Part shown: positions 59,737 through 64,000 of the stretch, in pieces | Layout: every line of letters starts with the position of its first letter | Numbering within the stretch: the stretch's first letter is position 1 | Assembly: GCF_026788005.1 (NCBI RefSeq) | Contig: NZ_JABEPE010000009.1 | Span: 124,001 to 188,000 of the forward strand | Direction: 5' to 3' | Length of the DNA: 64,000 nucleotides | DNA from: Alteromonas sp. a30 | GTDB lineage: Bacteria > Pseudomonadota > Gammaproteobacteria > Enterobacterales > Alteromonadaceae | The notes under the pieces: model-generated | What the model was told of the DNA's origin: nothing | Seen by the model: the letters and a program-made list of their open reading frames with translations, nothing else | Databases searched by the model: none | Translations under genes and position numbers: made by a program

Positions 59737-60723
59737 CTAAATATCAATGTAATGCTGCGATAACCACTTTTTTGCGGTTTCGGCGTCTAAAATAATTTGC
59801 TCTTTAAGCATATTAAAGGAGTCGAATTTCTTCTCATCCCGTATTTTATGGTGCAATTCGACCATCAAGTTCTTGCCGTATAGATCTGCCTCCAAGTCGA
59901 AAATATGCACCTCTAACTGGGGTTTGTCTCCATTTACTGTAGGTCGTTTTCCTACATTGGCAACACCCAAAAATGTACGTTCGTCTGAATCTGCATCATC
60001 TTTTGTGACCCGAGTGCTTAGCATTTTTACCACTACGGCAAACACGCCAGAAACAGGCACAGTACATCGCAATAGCGGTATATTTGCTGTAGGAAATCCA
60101 ATGCTCCGGCCCAGCTTTTGGCCATGGATTACCTTTCCGCTGATACTATAGGGCCGCCCTAAATATGCCTTCACTCTAGCAAAGTCGGCTTGTTGTAACG
60201 CCTCTCGGACAACTGAAGAACTCACCCGAGCATCTTCAAATTGCAAACTTTTGGTATCGACCACGTCAAAACCAAATTGCTCACCCGCTTGTTTCAGCAT
60301 CGCGAAGTCACCAACTCGGCCTTTACCAAAGCGAAAATCGTCGCCCACGACTAGGTACTTTACACCGAGCTTGTTAACCAAAAGATGCTCAACAAAATAT
60401 TCGGCACTCTGGCTGGAAAATTTTTTATCAAACTTCACACAAATTAAACGGTCGACACCTAACTCTCGAAGCAACGTGTACTTTTCACGTAGCCGGGTGA
60501 GCCTAGCAGGTGCTTTGCTGGGTGCAAAAAATTCTTCGGGCTGTGGTTCAAAAACCATTACGGTGGCAGGCACATTTAATGCTCTTGCCTTCTGAATAAC
60601 CTGCTTAAGCACTGCTTGGTGTCCAAGGTGAATACCATCAAATTTTCCAATAGTCAGCACACATTCGTAGTGATGACGATTCAAATTGTGTAATCCTCGA
60701 ACCAGCTCCAAATGGGACCTCAT
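59737..60723 (-). CDS. ribF: Bifunctional riboflavin kinase / FAD synthetase
   Basis: 328 residues. FAD synthetase domain with LTIGKFDGIHLGHQAVL (nucleotidyltransferase HxGH) and VVGDDFRFGKGRVGD, then riboflavin kinase domain with IGFPTANIPL, VFAVVV and GVANVGKRPTV. First gene of the conserved ribF-ileS-lspA-fkpB-ispH operon. murJ, usually close upstream, is 2.3 kb away with an amidohydrolase between. Confidence 0.96.
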   Translation of the reverse strand: MRSHLELVRGLHNLNRHHYECVLTIGKFDGIHLGHQAVLKQVIQKARALNVPATVMVFEPQPEEFFAPSKAPARLTRLREKYTLLRELGVDRLICVKFDKKFSSQSAEYFVEHLLVNKLGVKYLVVGDDFRFGKGRVGDFAMLKQAGEQFGFDVVDTKSLQFEDARVSSSVVREALQQADFARVKAYLGRPYSISGKVIHGQKLGRSIGFPTANIPLLRCTVPVSGVFAVVVKMLSTRVTKDDADSDERTFLGVANVGKRPTVNGDKPQLEVHIFDLEADLYGKNLMVELHHKIRDEKKFDSFNMLKEQIILDAETAKKWLSQHYIDI

Positions 60724-61283
60724 TAAGCGTTAAATACAGAAAAATGTTTAAATTTACCGAGTAAAAGCGCTCGGATTATAACTAACCTGCGCCATAGTTA
60801 CAGCCTACAATTCAAATTCCTATCGATCTTATCCAACTTATTTAAATAGGGGTTAAAATAAGCGCACCAACCACCCGCTTAACAACGATGAATTCTTAAA
60901 TAACGGTGTTAATTGCCAGTCACCCCTTGGAGAGTTATTGCAAACTCGCCGTGGATACTTCCATGTAAGCTCCAAGCCGCTTCCCTGCGGCTATTGGATA
61001 GCTCTGAATTCCTGCAAATGACTGATAATTTGGAACAGGTATGCAGATTATCCCTTCTGTTTGTCTCCGTATCTACCAACTGGTTGCGTACATATGCTGT
61101 TTAATTTACGTGCCGAATATCGGTATTTTCTCACTTTGTTTACAATTTAAAGATGCAGCCTTAATACAAAATAAGGTTTAATCTTCGTTGGAAGTTAGCC
61201 ATGAAAGACATTTTTCAGGGCCATACCAACAGATAAGATAACGATAAAAACCCTATTCCAAATGCACACAAACGAGAACAACT
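60724..61283. other. Intergenic region between ribF and the amidohydrolase gene
   Basis: 560 bases without a supported gene, containing the divergent promoters and a G+C-rich repeat element at 60945-61000 (separate entry). A 63-codon frame at 60913-61104 runs through the repeat and is not convincing. Confidence 0.5.
60945..61000 (+). repeat. G+C-rich palindromic repeat, copy A
   Basis: Contains AAGCTCC, then AGCCGC-TTCCC-TGCGGCT, a hairpin. The same order of blocks (ACTCG.CG, AGC.TCC, AGCCGC.TCCC.GCGGCT) occurs in inverted orientation at 62906-62966, on the other side of the amidohydrolase gene. REP-like or MITE-like by appearance. Confidence 0.55.
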
Positions 61284-62861
61284 ATGAGCATAAAACATTT
61301 ACTCGCATTCTGTTTTTGCTTAGGCCTGTTACCACTAGCCTATGCAGGAACGCCGGGGCCGCAAGCACCTGATAGACATCAAGGTGAAGGCCCTTATGAG
61401 CGCATTATTCTGCGAGGAGGCACAATCGTGAGTGGCGAAGGCGCCCCACCTCAAGGACCTGTTGATATTATCATCGAGAACGACCGCATTGTTGATATTC
61501 GTAGCGTGGGACATCCCGGAGTCCCGATTAAACCATCAGGCCGACCCAAAGCAGGCAAAAACGACAAAGAAATTGATGTTACCGGTCACTATATCCTTCC
61601 TGGGTTTATCGACATGCACGGTCACATTGGCGCATCCGCCAACGATATTCCTGCCGAATACGTATTTAAGCTGTGGTTGGCCCACGGTATTACTACTGTT
61701 CGTGAGCCCGGTTCGTTTGGTGGAGTGGATTGGACCATGCAACAGGTGAAACGTGCAGCGAAAAACGAAATAACGGCTCCTCGAATTATTCCCTACTTGG
61801 GTTTTGGTATGGGTGCCGACAAGCCTATTTACACGGCTGAACAAGCGCGAGAATGGATGCATTGGGTGAAAAAACAAGGGTTTGCTGGCGTAAAAATGTT
61901 TGGCGCAACACCCAAAATCATGAAAGCAGCCTTAGATGAAGCGCAAAAACAAGGTTTAGGCACCGCAATGCATCATGCACAGCTTAACGTGGTAAAGACC
62001 AACGTGATTGATTCAGCACGCATGGGACTGACCACCATGGAACACTGGTATGGTCTGCCCGAAGCATTGTTTGAGAATCAGAAAATTCAAAACTACCCAC
62101 CTGAATACAACTATAACAATGAGCAAGACCGCTTTGCCGAAGCAGGAAAACTGTGGATGCAAGCCGCGAAACCAAACAGCGAAAAATGGAATCAGGTCCG
62201 CGATGAATTAATCAATTTAGATTTCACCATCAACCCAACCATGACCATTTACGAAGCCAGCCGTGATTTGATGCGTGAACGCAATGCTGATTGGCACCAA
62301 GACTACACTTTGCCAGTATTGTGGGATTTCTTCACACCGAGTCGTTACGCTCATGGCTCGTATTGGTTCGACTGGACCACCGACAACGAAATTCAATGGA
62401 AGCAAAACTTCCAGCGTTGGATGACCTTTCTCAACGATTATAAAAACCATGGCGGCAGAATCACTACTGGCTCTGACGCGGGTTACATTTATAAAATTTA
62501 TGGATTCGGTTATATCCGTGAATTAGAGCTTTTACGCGAAGCCGGTTTTAATGCGCTTGAGGTGATTCAAGCAGCAACCTTAAATGGCGCGGAAGCTTTG
62601 GGTATGCAAGATGATATCGGTTCTATCATTCCCGGTAAAAAAGCGGATTTGGTGATTTTGCAGGAAAACCCGCTACGCAATTTCAAGGTACTGTATGGCA
62701 CTGGGCATTATCGTTTGAACGATAACAATGAGCCTGTGCGCGTTGGAGGCGTGAAGTACACCATGAAGGATGGCATTTTGTTTGATGCCAAAGCGTTATT
62801 GAAGGATGTGCGCGACATGGTGTCGGCGGCAAAGCAAGAAGCCAAGGCTGTTAGCAATTAA
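61284..62861 (+). CDS. Exported metal-dependent amidohydrolase
   Basis: 525 residues with a signal peptide (KHLLAFCFCLGLLPLAYA-GTPG). Amidohydrolase superfamily: DMHGHIG gives the HxH pair (H112, H114), GVKMFGA the carboxylated-Lys candidate K204, AMHHAQ a metal His near 231, and TTGSDAGY the Asp (D398); it ends in GSIIPGKKADLVILQENPL. Relatives include Xaa-Pro dipeptidases and imidazolonepropionase-like enzymes; substrate cannot be set from sequence. Probably periplasmic. It interrupts the common murJ-ribF neighbourhood and is bracketed by inverted repeats, suggesting later arrival. Confidence 0.85.
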   Translation: MSIKHLLAFCFCLGLLPLAYAGTPGPQAPDRHQGEGPYERIILRGGTIVSGEGAPPQGPVDIIIENDRIVDIRSVGHPGVPIKPSGRPKAGKNDKEIDVTGHYILPGFIDMHGHIGASANDIPAEYVFKLWLAHGITTVREPGSFGGVDWTMQQVKRAAKNEITAPRIIPYLGFGMGADKPIYTAEQAREWMHWVKKQGFAGVKMFGATPKIMKAALDEAQKQGLGTAMHHAQLNVVKTNVIDSARMGLTTMEHWYGLPEALFENQKIQNYPPEYNYNNEQDRFAEAGKLWMQAAKPNSEKWNQVRDELINLDFTINPTMTIYEASRDLMRERNADWHQDYTLPVLWDFFTPSRYAHGSYWFDWTTDNEIQWKQNFQRWMTFLNDYKNHGGRITTGSDAGYIYKIYGFGYIRELELLREAGFNALEVIQAATLNGAEALGMQDDIGSIIPGKKADLVILQENPLRNFKVLYGTGHYRLNDNNEPVRVGGVKYTMKDGILFDAKALLKDVRDMVSAAKQEAKAVSN

Positions 62862-62905
62862 CCAAACGACACAAGTTGATCTCCGATGAATAATTAAAAG
62901 CAGTT

Positions 62906-63004
62906 CCTCAGCCGCTGGGACGCGGCTGCGGAGGCTCCACGGATGGATCGCCGAGTCGGCTTTAATTAATCATAGGGGAGCAACTCTCTCCCCGACGGCT
63001 GAGG
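62906..63004. repeat. G+C-rich palindromic repeat, copy B
   Basis: Bounded by CCTCAGCCG (62906-62914) and CGGCTGAGG (62996-63004), a perfect 9-bp terminal inverted repeat; inside lie AGCCGC-tggga-cGCGGCT-like and GGGGAG/CTCCCC hairpins. Part of it matches copy A (60945-61000) in opposite orientation. No coding capacity. It may also act as transcript end for the amidohydrolase and murJ genes. Confidence 0.6.
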
Positions 63005-63040
63005 GTCTACTTCAATTTAGCCCTAGGTGTTTAAGCGCTA

Positions 63041-64000
63041 TTATGCATCCACACTCATCACGGCAAAATGTCGCGGTCTCATGCCCAGAAGCAACAGCAC
63101 AATTGCAAACGTAGTAACGCCCGCGCTAATCAACTTCACTAATAACAACGATTGTTCGGCTAACGTAAACGCCGCCCAGACCTCTCGGCTTTCATTCAAC
63201 CATAAAATAACCGCCACCATCGCCAAAGTGCCAAGCAGCACTCTTAACAGGAAAATGAGTGTTGCCGAACGCATTTTGAAAACGCCATTTCGATGCAAGT
63301 TTTGATACAACAAAAACGCATTTAATGTGCCAGAAAGTGCCGTAGCTGCCGCTAAACCGATGTAACCAAAAGGCACTGCCAAAACCAGATTGAACACCAT
63401 ATTTGCCGCCATGGTCCAAATGCCATATTTCACTGGGGTTTTGGTGTCTTGGCGTGAATAAAACCCCGGCGCAAGCACTTTCACTAACATGAAGCTCAGC
63501 AAACCGCAGGCATAAGCCATCAAACTTAATGAAGCCATATACGCGGTTTCAGCGGTGAACTCTCCTCGCTGAAAAAGCACTAACAAAATTGGTTCAGCCA
63601 ACAAAATCAATCCCCCTGCCGCAGGGATCCCCAACACGCTAACCATTCTTACAGCCCAATCCATATTGGCAGCAAATTGCCCTGCTTTGGCGCTAACAAA
63701 ATCTCGAGATAACGTCGGTAAAATAACGGTGGCGATAGCAATGCCAAACAGACCAAGCGGAAACTCTAAAAGCCTATCGGAGTAGTACAACCAACTAATC
63801 GATCCTGTCACTAAAAAGCTAGCAATTAGGGTATCCAGCAACAAATTAATCTGGCTCACCGACACACCGAATAACGCAGGTATCATAAGCTTTCGGACTT
63901 TGCTCACTTTAGGGTCGTGCCACCCCCATTGCGGGCGCACTAATACGCCAGCTCGCAGCAAAAATGGTATTTGAAATAGTAACTGTGTTAATCCCCCCAA
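63041..64000 (-). CDS. murJ: Lipid II flippase MurJ, C-terminal part
   Basis: 319 codons, open at the right window edge. Several membrane helices, with SWLYYSDRLLEFPLGLFGIAIATVILPTLSRDFV and FYSRQDTKTPVKYGIWTMAANMVFNLVLAVP as MurJ/MviN landmarks. It flips the peptidoglycan precursor lipid II across the inner membrane. The N-terminal ~200 residues lie outside the window. Confidence 0.95.
   Translation of the reverse strand: MGGLTQLLFQIPFLLRAGVLVRPQWGWHDPKVSKVRKLMIPALFGVSVSQINLLLDTLIASFLVTGSISWLYYSDRLLEFPLGLFGIAIATVILPTLSRDFVSAKAGQFAANMDWAVRMVSVLGIPAAGGLILLAEPILLVLFQRGEFTAETAYMASLSLMAYACGLLSFMLVKVLAPGFYSRQDTKTPVKYGIWTMAANMVFNLVLAVPFGYIGLAAATALSGTLNAFLLYQNLHRNGVFKMRSATLIFLLRVLLGTLAMVAVILWLNESREVWAAFTLAEQSLLLVKLISAGVTTFAIVLLLLGMRPRHFAVMSVDA

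Noticed and set aside
60913-61104. A 63-codon frame upstream of the amidohydrolase
   Set aside because: It runs through the palindromic repeat and has no ribosome-binding site or recognisable domain.

Overview
The window looks like chromosomal DNA of a marine, Alteromonadales-type gammaproteobacterium. The grounds are the gene families, the gene orders (rimP-nusA-infB-rbfA-truB; ribF-ileS-lspA-fkpB-ispH followed by pilVWXY1E; radA beside a very long PilZ protein; a cydABX-cydDC cluster) and close protein resemblance to known gammaproteobacterial families. Genus cannot be fixed from sequence alone. No prophage, transposase, integrase or CRISPR array is visible.

Region 1 (1-19.2 kb): the start of glyA (cut by the window edge) and ettA, then an acetate-use regulon. 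It holds a DcaP-like porin divergent from acs, a NarL-type regulator (CrbR/ErdR type) behind acs, a 1150-residue transporter-fused hybrid kinase (CrbS/MxtR type), a PagL-like lipid A deacylase, a DUF4212 + sodium:solute symporter pair, a cNMP/CBS/DUF294 protein and a DnaQ-like exonuclease. An identical 16-bp motif occurs upstream of acs, of the kinase gene and of the symporter pair, and as part of an 11-bp inverted repeat between porin and acs; it is probably the CrbR operator. Inside this region lies a second small module: an OmpR/QseB-like regulator whose phospho-acceptor Asp is Glu, divergent from an LtaS-like phosphoglycerol transferase, with two PmrA/QseB-like boxes between them and a 3'-truncated dgkA remnant running into the end of the kinase gene.

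Region 2 (19.3-31.6 kb): a YqhD-like alcohol dehydrogenase, a small PilZ protein, radA, an 842-residue PilZ protein, then cytochrome bd oxidase cydA-cydB-cydX and its assembly exporter cydD-cydC.

Region 3 (31.6-47.3 kb): the conserved translation/transcription operon read leftwards (initiator tRNA, rimP, nusA, infB, rbfA, truB ... rpsO), but split between truB and rpsO by about 8 kb that hold two paralogous three-gene operons. Each encodes a chemoreceptor, a porin-like barrel and a small secreted PstS-like binding protein, and each ends in its own terminator. pnp, normally next after rpsO, is absent. This tandem chemoreceptor/porin/mini-binding-protein cassette is the best candidate for an uncharacterised system here. 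glnB follows.

Region 4 (47.4-64 kb): a FimT pseudopilin facing the type IV minor pilin operon pilV-W-X-Y1-E, whose PilY1 appears to have two extra repeated beta domains inside the von Willebrand domain. Then come ispH, fkpB, lspA, ileS and ribF, an exported amidohydrolase flanked by GC-rich inverted repeats, and the C-terminal part of murJ at the right edge.
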